Below are positions 15,031-23,728 of a stretch of 33,363 bases of DNA, in pieces. Positions within the stretch are counted from its first letter, which is position 1. Each line of letters opens with the position of its first letter. The stretch is from Bacteroidota bacterium (GTDB taxonomy: Bacteria; Bacteroidota; Bacteroidia; JABEUT01), in NCBI GenBank assembly GCA_013285655.1, contig JABDHI010000026.1, positions 4,825 to 38,187 of the forward strand. Reading direction: 5' to 3'. The notes beneath the pieces were generated by a model that worked only from the letters and a program-made list of their open reading frames with translations, was not told where the DNA came from and ran no database searches. The translations under genes and the position numbers were made by a program.

Positions 15031-17367
15031 CTACTCCACCACAATTTTATTGGTAGCCATATAACCACCATTGGTATTATACGCCTTTATAAAGTAAACA
15101 CCTGCTGCCAAATTACCTCGTTGCAATTCATATTGCTTGCCTGTGCATTGCATGCTTCTCATTTTTCTGCCTACTGCGTCATATACTTCTAAATAATGTT
15201 GCCCATCGGTATTAAATACCACGCTTGTTGATGTGGCAAACGGATTAGGGAAGCACGTTAAATGTATTGGCGGAGTAAGGGGGTGAATTCCTGCCGGGGT
15301 AGTGGTTATTATACTTGTGGCAGTATTGGTAATTACAGCTGCGTTGGCATCGAAGTAGATGCCTGCTGTATTTTGTATAGTTGCACCTGGTGCTACGTTA
15401 CTAATCGGCTTTATACTATATATAACATTACCAATACTAGCTGATTTACTGGTACCGGTATCTACTAGATTAATGTTGTTGAAAATGAATGATACAATAT
15501 TGCCTTTGCTTATTTCTACCAACATAGGGCTGCTGCTGGATATTATATCGAGAGTAGTAGGGTCGAGATTAGCGCTTAAGGTATCAACTACCACTACATT
15601 TTTAGCAGATGCTGTTCCTGTGTTTTGAAAGTGAATGGTATAAGTTAGTCGTTGTGTTGGCTGAACAATACCACTAGGCGAAACTGTTTTGCCATTCGGG
15701 TCGTACGGCAGACCAATACAGTTGCCTGGGAAAACGTGTGCCCAAATAGTTTGTATGTTATTGCTTGGTACTGAATCGCCTGCTACAGGTGTTGCTATAA
15801 ACTGAATTCTTACACTATCGTTATTGGGCAGGTTGTCAATAGTTCCATTCACCTGAATACATGAATATGTTGATTGATAAGGTCCAAGATTAGCATAATT
15901 CCACATAAGGGTATCACCATGGACAAAAGGCAGGGTATCAGCAAAAACTGCTGTATCGTTTATAGGAATATGAATAGAGGTATCAATTACCAATTTCATA
16001 GTTCCATTAACAGATATGCAACCATTGTTATATACACAAGCCCAAATAGATACTTGCCCAAAAGCAGGCGTGTCAATACAAGCACCAACTTGCCCTGTTA
16101 AATCGAATCCTGATGGGCATTTAACAGCTATGTTAGCATTGGTGGTAGGCGCAGTTAACGTGCTATATCCTACTGATGGGCATGTTATATTATATAAGAA
16201 CCCTGAATTTGTATCGAATTTAATTTTATAGGTATACCCTAGACGTAAGCCTTGTAAGGTGTAGTTACCATAAAAATCTGAAATGCATTCAGCGACAACT
16301 TTATTAAGGCTGTCAACCGCTTCTAATCCAACATAGGGTACTGATGAGTCTGTCGTATCATAGGTGCAATTTTTGTTTTGGTCTAAATATGTAACACCAC
16401 TTATTGATGTATAAACAACAGATGAGGTTGGTACAAAAGAAACCTGGGCATATATATTAATGTTTTCAATATAAGAATGAGAATCACCAGGACTAAAAAC
16501 TGTGTCGTTATTACAAGGTATATAGATATTATAGCCAGTGTTATCAGGCAGATAACCCCAAGGTTTTTTATCTGCCGAATCAGCATTACCCCAATAGACA
16601 AAACTATTAGCCGTGTATTCGCCGGTGCCACTAGACTTTTTTACAGTAGAATAATTTGTTGAATCTGCAAGTATATAAGTGCCGCCCTGACAATTTCCGG
16701 TAAAACCTCCAAATCCGTATGTAAACCAACAGCTATCTATTTTGGAACCGCTATAAGTTGCAGTAATGCAAAATTTTGATGAGTTTGTAATATGATAATT
16801 CATTGGAATAAGAACAGTTCCAATAGCGCTGTTAGTATTAGTGGTACTTATTTTTGTGCCAATAACCTTAAAATCTTTCAATAGGTTAGAGGTTGGATAC
16901 CCATTAGCATCTACCGAACAAAGTTGCACATCCAACGTGTCATTTACTCCGCTATGGTTAACATGCACAATAGGAATTATAATAGTATCAACATAAATAC
17001 TATCTGCCGTATACGTTGAAAGGTTGTTGTAAGGGTCTACCAAGGAATCAAATGCTACAGTTACATAGTTTATAATATAATAATTATTAGTTGAGGTATC
17101 AGTTGGGTAACTGTAGTGAATATTTGTAAGTTGCCCTTGATTACTATAATATACAGTACCTAAATTCTGCCAATTAATTGCGTCAGCAGAATCGTAGTTT
17201 AATATTATGCTTGTATTAGTACCCAAGCTCTTTTTAGGAAGAATTCTTTTGCCTTGTTTAAATGTTTTAAGAGCGTGGTGGGTTTTTTGCAATGGAATTT
17301 GCGCGAACCCCCCGATTGTAAATGATAAAAAAAACATTAATGTGGCTAAGTGGTTGATTTTTTTCAT
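15031..17367 (-). CDS. Large T9SS-sorted secreted protein with SdrD-B-like and DUF11/DUF7619-like domains
   Basis: The listed ORF begins at 17424, but the ATG at 17367 gives a clean signal peptide (MKKINHLATLMFFLSFTIGGFAQ) and a 778-residue protein. The N-terminal third is beta-rich with no family I recognise. A Cna-B/SdrD-B-like domain follows (ISGVTYLDQNKNC to GNYTLQGLRLGYTY). Next is a conserved-repeat module (YTIHFQNTGTASAKNVVVVD to NTAGIYFDANAAVITN) typical of Bacteroidota secreted proteins. The C-terminal ~80 residues are a type A T9SS sorting domain (CFPNPFATSTSVVF, VYDAVGRKM, LAAGVYFIKAY). It is a surface-anchored or secreted structural protein; no catalytic motif was seen. A terminator for the upstream OmpA gene precedes it, so it probably has its own promoter. 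Confidence 0.88.
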   Translation of the reverse strand: MKKINHLATLMFFLSFTIGGFAQIPLQKTHHALKTFKQGKRILPKKSLGTNTSIILNYDSADAINWQNLGTVYYSNQGQLTNIHYSYPTDTSTNNYYIINYVTVAFDSLVDPYNNLSTYTADSIYVDTIIIPIVHVNHSGVNDTLDVQLCSVDANGYPTSNLLKDFKVIGTKISTTNTNSAIGTVLIPMNYHITNSSKFCITATYSGSKIDSCWFTYGFGGFTGNCQGGTYILADSTNYSTVKKSSGTGEYTANSFVYWGNADSADKKPWGYLPDNTGYNIYIPCNNDTVFSPGDSHSYIENINIYAQVSFVPTSSVVYTSISGVTYLDQNKNCTYDTTDSSVPYVGLEAVDSLNKVVAECISDFYGNYTLQGLRLGYTYKIKFDTNSGFLYNITCPSVGYSTLTAPTTNANIAVKCPSGFDLTGQVGACIDTPAFGQVSIWACVYNNGCISVNGTMKLVIDTSIHIPINDTAVFADTLPFVHGDTLMWNYANLGPYQSTYSCIQVNGTIDNLPNNDSVRIQFIATPVAGDSVPSNNIQTIWAHVFPGNCIGLPYDPNGKTVSPSGIVQPTQRLTYTIHFQNTGTASAKNVVVVDTLSANLDPTTLDIISSSSPMLVEISKGNIVSFIFNNINLVDTGTSKSASIGNVIYSIKPISNVAPGATIQNTAGIYFDANAAVITNTATSIITTTPAGIHPLTPPIHLTCFPNPFATSTSVVFNTDGQHYLEVYDAVGRKMRSMQCTGKQYELQRGNLAAGVYFIKAYNTNGGYMATNKIVVE

Positions 17368-17410
17368 GCTAGGTGGTTTAATAATATAAAGTAAGTAAAA
17401 TACTAATGAT

Positions 17411-17439
17411 AAAAAAAGAGCCACTTAGTAAATAGTGGT
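17411..17439 (-). terminator. Intrinsic terminator after the PorE-like gene
   Basis: Read on the minus strand, CCACT-ATTTACTA-AGTGG(C) is followed by TCTTTTTTT. It lies about 50 bp past the OmpA-family stop codon and ahead of the next minus-strand gene. Confidence 0.65.
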
Positions 17440-17490
17440 TTTGAGTGATTGAACGGTGAAACGAAAGAAATGTTTCGCAGACCGCAAACT

Positions 17491-19425
17491 TTATTTCGCC
17501 ACAATCTTCATCTCTGTTCTACGGTTTTGTGCTCGGCCTGCTTCATTGTCGTTGCTGGCAATAGGGCGGGTTTGGCCATAACCTTTGTAGGTGAGCCTGT
17601 CGGCTGCAATGTTGTGCGCTACTAAATAATCATAAACCGATTTGGCACGGTTCTTCGATAGGATGATATTGCTTTGTGGGCTGCCTACGTTATCGGTATG
17701 TCCGCTTAGTTCAATTTTAACGGTCGGGTTAAATTGCAAAAAGGCAACTAGCTTATCTAATTCTACTTGCGATTCCGGCTTCAGGTCGAATTGGTTGGTC
17801 GGGAAAAATACGTTCTTTAATACAATGGTGGCGCCGGTATCAATAGGTTGCAATGGTATGTTAACTGTGTAAGGGTGCACGCGTGTAGCATTTGAATCTT
17901 TCAATTCGAAATTCTCTGAGTAAAACAGGTAGCCCTTTTTGGCAACATTCAGCGCATAGTTTTTATGCAGCGGTATACATACTAAAAATGTTCCATCGCT
18001 TTTCATCGATGTTGATTGCATAACGGTGGCTTTGCTGTTCAGGTCAATTAAACTAAAGCTGGCCGATAGCGGCTGATTGGTTTTTGCATCATACACTTTA
18101 CCTTTCATATAGGTAATAGGCGTAGGCCTTGCAGAATCATAGAGGTTAAACTCGTAAAGATCTAAGCCGCCATAACCACCTTTGCGGTCAGATGCAAAAT
18201 AGGCCAGCTGTCCGTTGGGGTTAACAATAATACCCGTTTCGTTGCCGGGGCTATTAATAGGGTAGCCAAGGTTCTTAGGTGTTCCCCATGTTCCGTCAGG
18301 TTTGCGGCGCGATACAAATATGTCGGTACCACCCATGCCCGGCCATCCGTCAGAACAGAAGTAGAGCGTTTGATTGTCGGCAGCAATGTATGGGCATTCT
18401 TCACGACCGGGTGTGTTAATGCTATCACTCAGTTTATGAGGAAAGCTCCATGTGCCCGAGTCAGAAAGTTCGGTAACATATATGTCCTGGTCCTTTATGC
18501 CATCACCCGCTACACGGCCACGCACAAAATAAAGCGCACGTCCATCGGCCGATAGACAGGGTTGCGATTCCCAGTAACGGGAATTTATAGGTGCACCTAA
18601 ATTACGTGCTTGCGTCCATTGATCGCCATGGCGAATAGAAAAGTACAGATCGCAACTACCATAACTATCGGGCCTGTCGCAGCCTGCAAAAATCAATAAG
18701 CGACCATTCGCCGAAAGGGTAGGAGCGCCTTCATTCAGTTCTGTATTTAGCGGACGCCCCAGGTTGTAGGCTTGTCCCCATTTGCCCATGTTATCTTTAT
18801 TGCTGATGTAAAAATCTTCATTACCATCAGGAAAGATAGAGTCTCTTAATTCTCGCGTAAACAAAAGTGTTTGTCCATCGGCAGTAATGGTTGGGAAGTA
18901 TTCATTCATTTTTGTATTAACACCGGCTCCCAAATTCTGTGGCGAAAAAGGTACAGGATGTTTTATAGCCTGAGCACCGAATATACAATCGGCAGTTAAT
19001 GTTTTGGCCGCCGATTTCATTTCAATATTACCTGCACCGGTCGATGTGAATTTTTGTAAGTATATCAATCCATCGGCATATTGGCCTTGCGTTACATCTA
19101 AATTACCAATAGTATAAAAAAGAGTTGGGAATGCTGAGGGGTTAATTGATACAGCCTTCTTAAATTCTGAAATAGCTTCGTCGTTGTGTTGTATGTCGGC
19201 ATAAATAAAACCGAGTAATGCATAAGCTTCCACAAACAAGGTATCTTGCTTAATGGCAGTCTGTGCCAGTTTTACTGCATCTTCGTATTTATGGTTTTGG
19301 TAGGCAGTGCGGCCTTCGGTAAAGCTCTTAATTGCTTTTTTGTTTTTTGTCGAGAAGGTTTCTTCTTGTGCAAATGTTGTAAAGCATAATGCCAGTAAGA
19401 AAATGGATAGAAGAAGCTTTTTCAT
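17491..19425 (-). CDS. OmpA-family protein with TPR, PD40 propeller and carboxypeptidase-regulatory-like domain (PorE-like)
   Basis: The ATG at 19425 gives a proper signal peptide (MKKLLLSIFLLALCFTTFAQ) and 644 residues; the track start at 19455 adds nine residues before it. The order is TPR repeats (~25-127), five or so PD40/WD40-like propeller strands (FPTITADGQTLLF, PTLSANGRLLIF, PCLSADGRALYF, PYIAADNQTLYF, IVNPNGQLAYF), a carboxypeptidase-regulatory-like beta sandwich (MKGKVYDAKTNQPL), and a C-terminal OmpA peptidoglycan-binding domain (~530-640: LSGHTDNVG, AQNRRTEM). This is the architecture described for Porphyromonas PorE, a periplasmic T9SS component. Such proteins are multi-copy in Bacteroidota, so orthology is unproven. 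It would tether an envelope complex to peptidoglycan. Confidence 0.88.
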   Translation of the reverse strand: MKKLLLSIFLLALCFTTFAQEETFSTKNKKAIKSFTEGRTAYQNHKYEDAVKLAQTAIKQDTLFVEAYALLGFIYADIQHNDEAISEFKKAVSINPSAFPTLFYTIGNLDVTQGQYADGLIYLQKFTSTGAGNIEMKSAAKTLTADCIFGAQAIKHPVPFSPQNLGAGVNTKMNEYFPTITADGQTLLFTRELRDSIFPDGNEDFYISNKDNMGKWGQAYNLGRPLNTELNEGAPTLSANGRLLIFAGCDRPDSYGSCDLYFSIRHGDQWTQARNLGAPINSRYWESQPCLSADGRALYFVRGRVAGDGIKDQDIYVTELSDSGTWSFPHKLSDSINTPGREECPYIAADNQTLYFCSDGWPGMGGTDIFVSRRKPDGTWGTPKNLGYPINSPGNETGIIVNPNGQLAYFASDRKGGYGGLDLYEFNLYDSARPTPITYMKGKVYDAKTNQPLSASFSLIDLNSKATVMQSTSMKSDGTFLVCIPLHKNYALNVAKKGYLFYSENFELKDSNATRVHPYTVNIPLQPIDTGATIVLKNVFFPTNQFDLKPESQVELDKLVAFLQFNPTVKIELSGHTDNVGSPQSNIILSKNRAKSVYDYLVAHNIAADRLTYKGYGQTRPIASNDNEAGRAQNRRTEMKIVAK

Positions 19426-19539
19426 ATGTAGCGGCAATATTAAGCATTCTAACAAAATGAGTTGCCACAGATTCGCAGATTTAGAGCAACTGCCTTTACC
19501 TTTTTTATTTTATGGCATTATAATTGAAGTGGTCTTGCT

Positions 19540-19959
19540 CTATATCACCTCATTTATTACTTCCTTAACGCGCTCAAATGCTTTTTCGTCTTTTTGTATA
19601 TAACTGCATTTGTAGGTTGTAATTGTTTCAAGCGCTATTTTCATATCGTTTTGCGAACTTAAAATAAGGATGTTTATCTCAGGATGCTTTACACGAATTT
19701 GCTTTGCTATTTCCAAACCGTTTTCAGCATCGGTATAACGGGTATCTAAAAAATAGTCTATTATAATAAGGTCGGGATGGGTATCAAGTTCGGTAACACA
19801 GGTTTCGCCAACGGGGAACAATCGTACTTCCTTAATTTGAGGAAAGGACTGCTTTATAAAGGCAGCTAATGTTTTTGCATACATGGTATTATCTTCTACA
19901 ATAAAAATAATACCTGTTTTTATTTTTTTAGGTTCAAAAAGATGTTTTAAAAAGCTCAT
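19540..19959 (-). CDS. Single-domain response regulator (CheY-like receiver)
   Basis: The track start at 20013 is a TTG; the ATG at 19959 gives a 139-residue protein starting MSFLKHLFEPKK. It is one receiver domain with no output domain: acidic pair in IVEDNT (~22-23), phospho-acceptor Asp68 in LIIIDYF, Ser101/Ser102 in LILSSQND and Lys123 in YIQKDE. The loop after Asp68 (DTRYTDAENGLEIAKQIR) is slightly longer than in CheY. No histidine kinase is adjacent. It is encoded upstream of the PorE-like gene on the same strand, about 115 bp away, so co-regulation is possible. It is not PorX, which has an additional large effector domain. Confidence 0.85.
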   Translation of the reverse strand: MSFLKHLFEPKKIKTGIIFIVEDNTMYAKTLAAFIKQSFPQIKEVRLFPVGETCVTELDTHPDLIIIDYFLDTRYTDAENGLEIAKQIRVKHPEINILILSSQNDMKIALETITTYKCSYIQKDEKAFERVKEVINEVI

Positions 19960-20113
19960 AATGGGGGAATTAAGTTGCTCGGTCAACCTGTATTTTGTTT
20001 GTAAGTAAGGCAATATTACGCATTATAGCCTCGTTATCCATGCCAATGTTAGGGTTGAGTTATGTATGCTATTGGTTTACAGTAATTAATATAGAATATG
20101 GTGCATTTTGCCC

Positions 20114-20144
20114 TTTGTTTAATGGACGGTTTTAGCTACATTTG
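20114..20144 (+). promoter_or_regulatory. Bacteroidota housekeeping promoter for dxs
   Basis: TTTG (20114-20117), a 19-nt spacer and TACATTTG (20137-20144) fit the consensus exactly. The dxs ATG is 40 nt downstream. Confidence 0.7.
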
Positions 20145-20184
20145 CAAGCTTATTAAAGTTCCGGTAACGTACAGCTAATTTTTG

Positions 20185-22128
20185 ATGGATAAAGCGCAGA
20201 ATCTCTTAAGCACAATAAATTTTCCGGCCGACCTTAGGAAACTAAAAGAATCAGAGCTTAAACAGGTGTGTGATGAACTCAGGCAGTTCATTATTGACCT
20301 GGTATCGGAAAAGGGTGGACACTTTGGTGGCAGCCTTGGCGTGGTTGAGCTTACTGTAGCGCTTCACTATATATTTAATACCCCATACGATCAACTGGTG
20401 TGGGATACAGGGCACCAGGCTTATGGACATAAGATACTTACAGGCCGCCGCGATATTTTTCATACCAACCGTCTTTATAAAGGTATTAGCGGGTTCCCTA
20501 ACCGTAAGGAAAGTGAGTACGATACCTTTGGGGTTGGGCATACATCTACATCTATATCGGCAGCATTGGGTATGGCAACGGCATCGCACTACAAAGGCGA
20601 GAACGACCGCCAGCACATTGCAGTTATTGGCGACGGAGCCATGACCGCGGGCCTTGCTTTTGAAGGCTTGAACAATGCAGGTATATCGAAATCGAACATA
20701 TTGGTGGTGCTGAATGACAACTGCATGTCTATCGACCCTAACGTGGGTGCTTTACGGGCTTACCTTACCGATATGACCATCTCTCCGGGTTACAATAAAA
20801 TGAAGGATGAGGTTTGGAAGCTGTTAGGTAAAATAAGCAAGTTTGGCCCTAATGCACAAGATATAGCATCGAAGATTGAGAACGCGGTTAAAACGTCGTT
20901 GCTCAAGCAAAGTAACCTGTTCGAATCGTTGAACTTCCGTTACTTCGGCCCTGTTGACGGCCACGATGTTACCCGCCTTACACACGTTTTAAAAGAACTT
21001 AAAAATATACCGGGCCCTAAAATATTGCATGCCCTTACCATGAAAGGTAAAGGCTTTAAGTTTTCTGAAGAAGGGAACCAAACCTTCTGGCATGCTCCAG
21101 GTACGTTTAATAAAGATACCGGTGAGGTTATAAAGGGTGAGAACAAAGGCCCGCAGCCTCCTAAGTACCAGGATGTATTTGGACACACCTTAGTAGAGCT
21201 GGCTGAAAAGAATTCGAAGATAATGGGTATTACCCCGGCTATGCCTACGGGTTGCTCACTAAATATAATGATGAAAGCTATGCCCGACCGCGCTTTCGAC
21301 GTAGGTATTGCTGAACAGCATGCGGTTACCTTTTCGGCAGGTTTGGCAACACAGGGCTTAGTACCGTATTGCAACATCTACTCCACATTTATGCAACGCG
21401 CCTACGACCAGGTGATACATGATGTGGCCATACAGAATATTAAAGTTGTTTTCTGCCTCGATCGTGGTGGTTTTGCAGGTTCTGATGGAGCCACACACCA
21501 TGGTAATTATGATCTGGCTTTCTTCCGTTGCGTGCCTAACTTAATTGTTTCGGCACCTATGGATGAGGTAGAACTTAGGAACTTAATGTACACAGCCCAG
21601 CTAGAGACGGTTACCAGCCCTATATCAATCCGTTACCCTCGTGGTAATGGTGTTATTGTAGACTGGCAACAACCGTTCAAAGAAATTGAAATAGGTAAGG
21701 GCCGTAAAATAAAAGACGGTAAGGATGTTGCCATTTTAACCATTGGCCATCCGGGTAATTTTGCGGTTACCGCCTGCAAAGCATTGGCAGACGAAGGTAT
21801 TGATGCGGCCCATTACGATTTGCGTTTTGTTAAGCCTATTGATACACAAATGCTACACGAAGTATTTACCCGCTTTGATAAGGTAATAACCGTTGAAGAT
21901 GGTTGCCTGATGGGTGGTATGGGTAGCGCGGTGCTTGAGTTTATGGCCGATAATAACTACAACGCAAAAGTTGTAAGGCTTGGCATACCCGATAAAGTTA
22001 TTGAACATGGTACCCAAATGGAGTTGTATAAAGAATGTGGCTATAGCCCGGATGATATTGCAGAAACAGCACGTGGCTTAATGGGTAAAAAGAAAAAGAG
22101 TGTGAGCTCGTTATTCATTTCGTTATAG
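20185..22128 (+). CDS. dxs: 1-deoxy-D-xylulose-5-phosphate synthase
   Basis: This thiamine-diphosphate enzyme condenses pyruvate and glyceraldehyde 3-phosphate into DXP, the entry step of the MEP isoprenoid pathway, in the cytosol. The ATG at 20185 gives 647 residues; the track's 20182 start is an adjacent TTG. Visible signatures are GGHFGGSLG (44-52), HQAYGHK with His77/His82, the ThDP-binding GDGAMTAG (149-156) with NDNCMSID, the DGHD loop (258-261), catalytic Glu377 in GIAEQHAV, and DRGGFAGSDGATHHG. The length is usual for the family (about 620-650) and nothing is missing. No other MEP genes are adjacent. A consensus promoter lies 40 bp upstream. Confidence 0.98.
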   Translation: MDKAQNLLSTINFPADLRKLKESELKQVCDELRQFIIDLVSEKGGHFGGSLGVVELTVALHYIFNTPYDQLVWDTGHQAYGHKILTGRRDIFHTNRLYKGISGFPNRKESEYDTFGVGHTSTSISAALGMATASHYKGENDRQHIAVIGDGAMTAGLAFEGLNNAGISKSNILVVLNDNCMSIDPNVGALRAYLTDMTISPGYNKMKDEVWKLLGKISKFGPNAQDIASKIENAVKTSLLKQSNLFESLNFRYFGPVDGHDVTRLTHVLKELKNIPGPKILHALTMKGKGFKFSEEGNQTFWHAPGTFNKDTGEVIKGENKGPQPPKYQDVFGHTLVELAEKNSKIMGITPAMPTGCSLNIMMKAMPDRAFDVGIAEQHAVTFSAGLATQGLVPYCNIYSTFMQRAYDQVIHDVAIQNIKVVFCLDRGGFAGSDGATHHGNYDLAFFRCVPNLIVSAPMDEVELRNLMYTAQLETVTSPISIRYPRGNGVIVDWQQPFKEIEIGKGRKIKDGKDVAILTIGHPGNFAVTACKALADEGIDAAHYDLRFVKPIDTQMLHEVFTRFDKVITVEDGCLMGGMGSAVLEFMADNNYNAKVVRLGIPDKVIEHGTQMELYKECGYSPDDIAETARGLMGKKKKSVSSLFISL

Positions 22129-22132
22129 ATAG

Positions 22133-22230
22133 AACACATAAACAGAACGCAGATAGCGCTGATTGCTTATGATTAAATATGATTTATCTGTGTCTATCAT
22201 AAATAATCTGTGTCATCAGCGTTCCAATCA
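22133..22230. repeat. Imperfect palindromic intergenic repeat
   Basis: Between dxs and the cysteine peptidase, gaacgcagatagcgctgat is imperfectly reverse-complemented by tctgtgtcatcagcgttc. It resembles the degenerate non-coding repeats of this phylum. No gene is visible here; the listed ORF start at 22210 reads through it. Confidence 0.5.
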
Positions 22231-22260
22231 TCAAAATACAAACAACAAATCAATAATTTC

Positions 22261-23469
22261 ATGAAGCAGAAAATTTGGAACAGCCTTGTAGGCCTTGCTC
22301 TTATTGCCTCTGGTGCTATTGCACAAAGTCCCGATAAGCCGGGTGCAGGTAACGTATCTACCATACCAGATATACCTACAACCAATAAAGCAGGTAGCAA
22401 ATACCAGTTTACCATTGTAAAAGATAATGGTGCTACCGATGTAAAGAACCAATTTCACTCGGGAACATGCTGGTGTTATTCTACCCAGTCGTTCTTAGAA
22501 TCTGAATTGATGCGTATGGGCAAAGGCACATACAACTTATCGCAAATGTTTGTGATACACCAAATGTATATGCTTAAGGCAGAACATTATATGCGCTACC
22601 AGGGCCACACCAACTTTGGTGATGGAGGCGAACCGCATGATGTAATTAACGCATTGCGCATGTATGGTGTAGTGCCTGCAAGTGCATATAGCGGCATGCC
22701 TGCTACTATGGAAAAGCCTGAGCTTGCCGAGCTTGATAATGTATTACACGCAATGCTTGATGCAATGCTTAAGTTACCGGAAGGCCACCTCGATCCGAAC
22801 TGGATGGCTGCATACCAGGGCGCATTAGATGGTTATATGGGCAAGGTACCTACTGAGTTTACTTACCAGGGCAAGACCTATACACCGCAATCGTTTGCTA
22901 AGTCATTAGGCCTTAATGCCGACGATTATGTTGAGATCACTTCATTTACCCACCACCCTTTTTACAGTAAGTTTATTTTAGAAGTGCCCGATAACTTTGA
23001 AAATGGCGAAGCATATAATGTGCCTATTGAAGACCTGCAAAAGATAACCGATAACGCACTTACAAATGGTTATACTATAGAGTGGGGATCGGACGTTAGT
23101 GAGTCAGGTTTCTCTGCACGTAACTACAGCCTGGCTATTGAGCCGGAAGCTGAAATGGGTAACATGACATCAGCACAAAAGGATTCAGTGTTTTTGAACC
23201 CTGTACCGCAAAAGAAAATTACACAGGAAATGCGCCAGGAAGCTTTCGATAACCTTGCTACAACCGATGACCATGGTATGCAAATTACCGGTTTGGCTAA
23301 AGATCAATTGGGCCAGGAATACTACATAGTAAAGAACAGTTGGGGAACATCAAACTATTGCAAAGGATATTTTTATGTATCGCAGGCCTTTTACTTATAC
23401 AAGACAACCAGCATTATGGTAAATAAGAATGCTATACCTGCTGACATCAGGAAGAAAATGGGAATCTAA
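22261..23469 (+). CDS. Exported C1B-type cysteine peptidase (aminopeptidase C/bleomycin hydrolase-like)
   Basis: The ATG at 22261 gives a signal peptide (MKQKIWNSLVGLALIASGAIAQ) and 402 residues; the track's upstream start lies in a repeat. The papain-like triad is Cys70 in SGTCWCYST, His338 in DDHGMQITG and Asn359 in VKNSWGTSN, with LSQMFVIHQMYMLKAEHY and GDGGEPHDVINAL characteristic of the PepC/bleomycin-hydrolase subfamily. Classical members are cytosolic hexamers; this one is predicted to be exported, and such forms are known in Bacteroidota. It probably trims peptides in the periplasm or at the surface, fitting the other hydrolases nearby. A clear terminator follows. Confidence 0.92.
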   Translation: MKQKIWNSLVGLALIASGAIAQSPDKPGAGNVSTIPDIPTTNKAGSKYQFTIVKDNGATDVKNQFHSGTCWCYSTQSFLESELMRMGKGTYNLSQMFVIHQMYMLKAEHYMRYQGHTNFGDGGEPHDVINALRMYGVVPASAYSGMPATMEKPELAELDNVLHAMLDAMLKLPEGHLDPNWMAAYQGALDGYMGKVPTEFTYQGKTYTPQSFAKSLGLNADDYVEITSFTHHPFYSKFILEVPDNFENGEAYNVPIEDLQKITDNALTNGYTIEWGSDVSESGFSARNYSLAIEPEAEMGNMTSAQKDSVFLNPVPQKKITQEMRQEAFDNLATTDDHGMQITGLAKDQLGQEYYIVKNSWGTSNYCKGYFYVSQAFYLYKTTSIMVNKNAIPADIRKKMGI

Positions 23470-23504
23470 TTCAATTAAGAATTAAAAATTAGGAATTACG
23501 AATT

Positions 23505-23534
23505 AAAGCCTCGCAGAAATGCGGGGCTTTTTTA
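23505..23534 (+). terminator. Intrinsic terminator after the cysteine peptidase gene
   Basis: AAAGCCTCGCA-GAAA-TGCGGGGCTTTTTTA forms a GC-rich stem with one G-T pair followed by six Ts. Its U-tract is weaker on the minus strand, where a possible tiny ORF ends. Confidence 0.85.
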
Positions 23535-23535
23535 T

Positions 23536-23622
23536 TTATTTCTTTCTCCAAATATGTAGTCCCTTTCCTACAACCACTACCACTAAGGCAATACTCAGAA
23601 AACCCCACCACGTCCAGCTCAA
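23536..23622 (-). CDS. Possible tiny single-span membrane protein (28 residues)
   Basis: This ORF is too short for the track. Reading the minus strand from a TTG at 23622 gives LSWTWWGFLSIALVVVVVG followed by KGLHIWRKK and a stop. It would be a Trp-rich anchor, one hydrophobic helix and a basic tail, a composition typical of tiny membrane proteins. The frame is open five codons further upstream (ATT at 23625 is another start) but has no ATG. It ends at a hairpin shared with the convergent peptidase gene. It may also be the leftover 3' end of a lost gene. The gap between it and the next gene (23623-23728) shows nothing else. Confidence 0.3.
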   Translation of the reverse strand: MSWTWWGFLSIALVVVVVGKGLHIWRKK

Positions 23623-23728
23623 AATGTTTTGTATTAGTTATATAACAAAAGTCTTGTTTTTTGTGCGGGTAGTTGTTGTACTACTTGTCGTAAATGTTGT
23701 ATTATTTACGTGTGGTAAGAGGTGACTT

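Noticed and set aside
19307-19603. Plus-strand 98-residue ORF across the PorE-like start
   Set aside because: It is antisense to two supported genes and has no domain or signal of its own.
19540-19959. PorX orthologue
   Set aside because: The protein contains only a receiver domain; PorX carries a large C-terminal effector domain.
23519-23725. Plus-strand 68-residue ORF after the cysteine peptidase
   Set aside because: It starts inside the terminator and its translation has no protein-like pattern.
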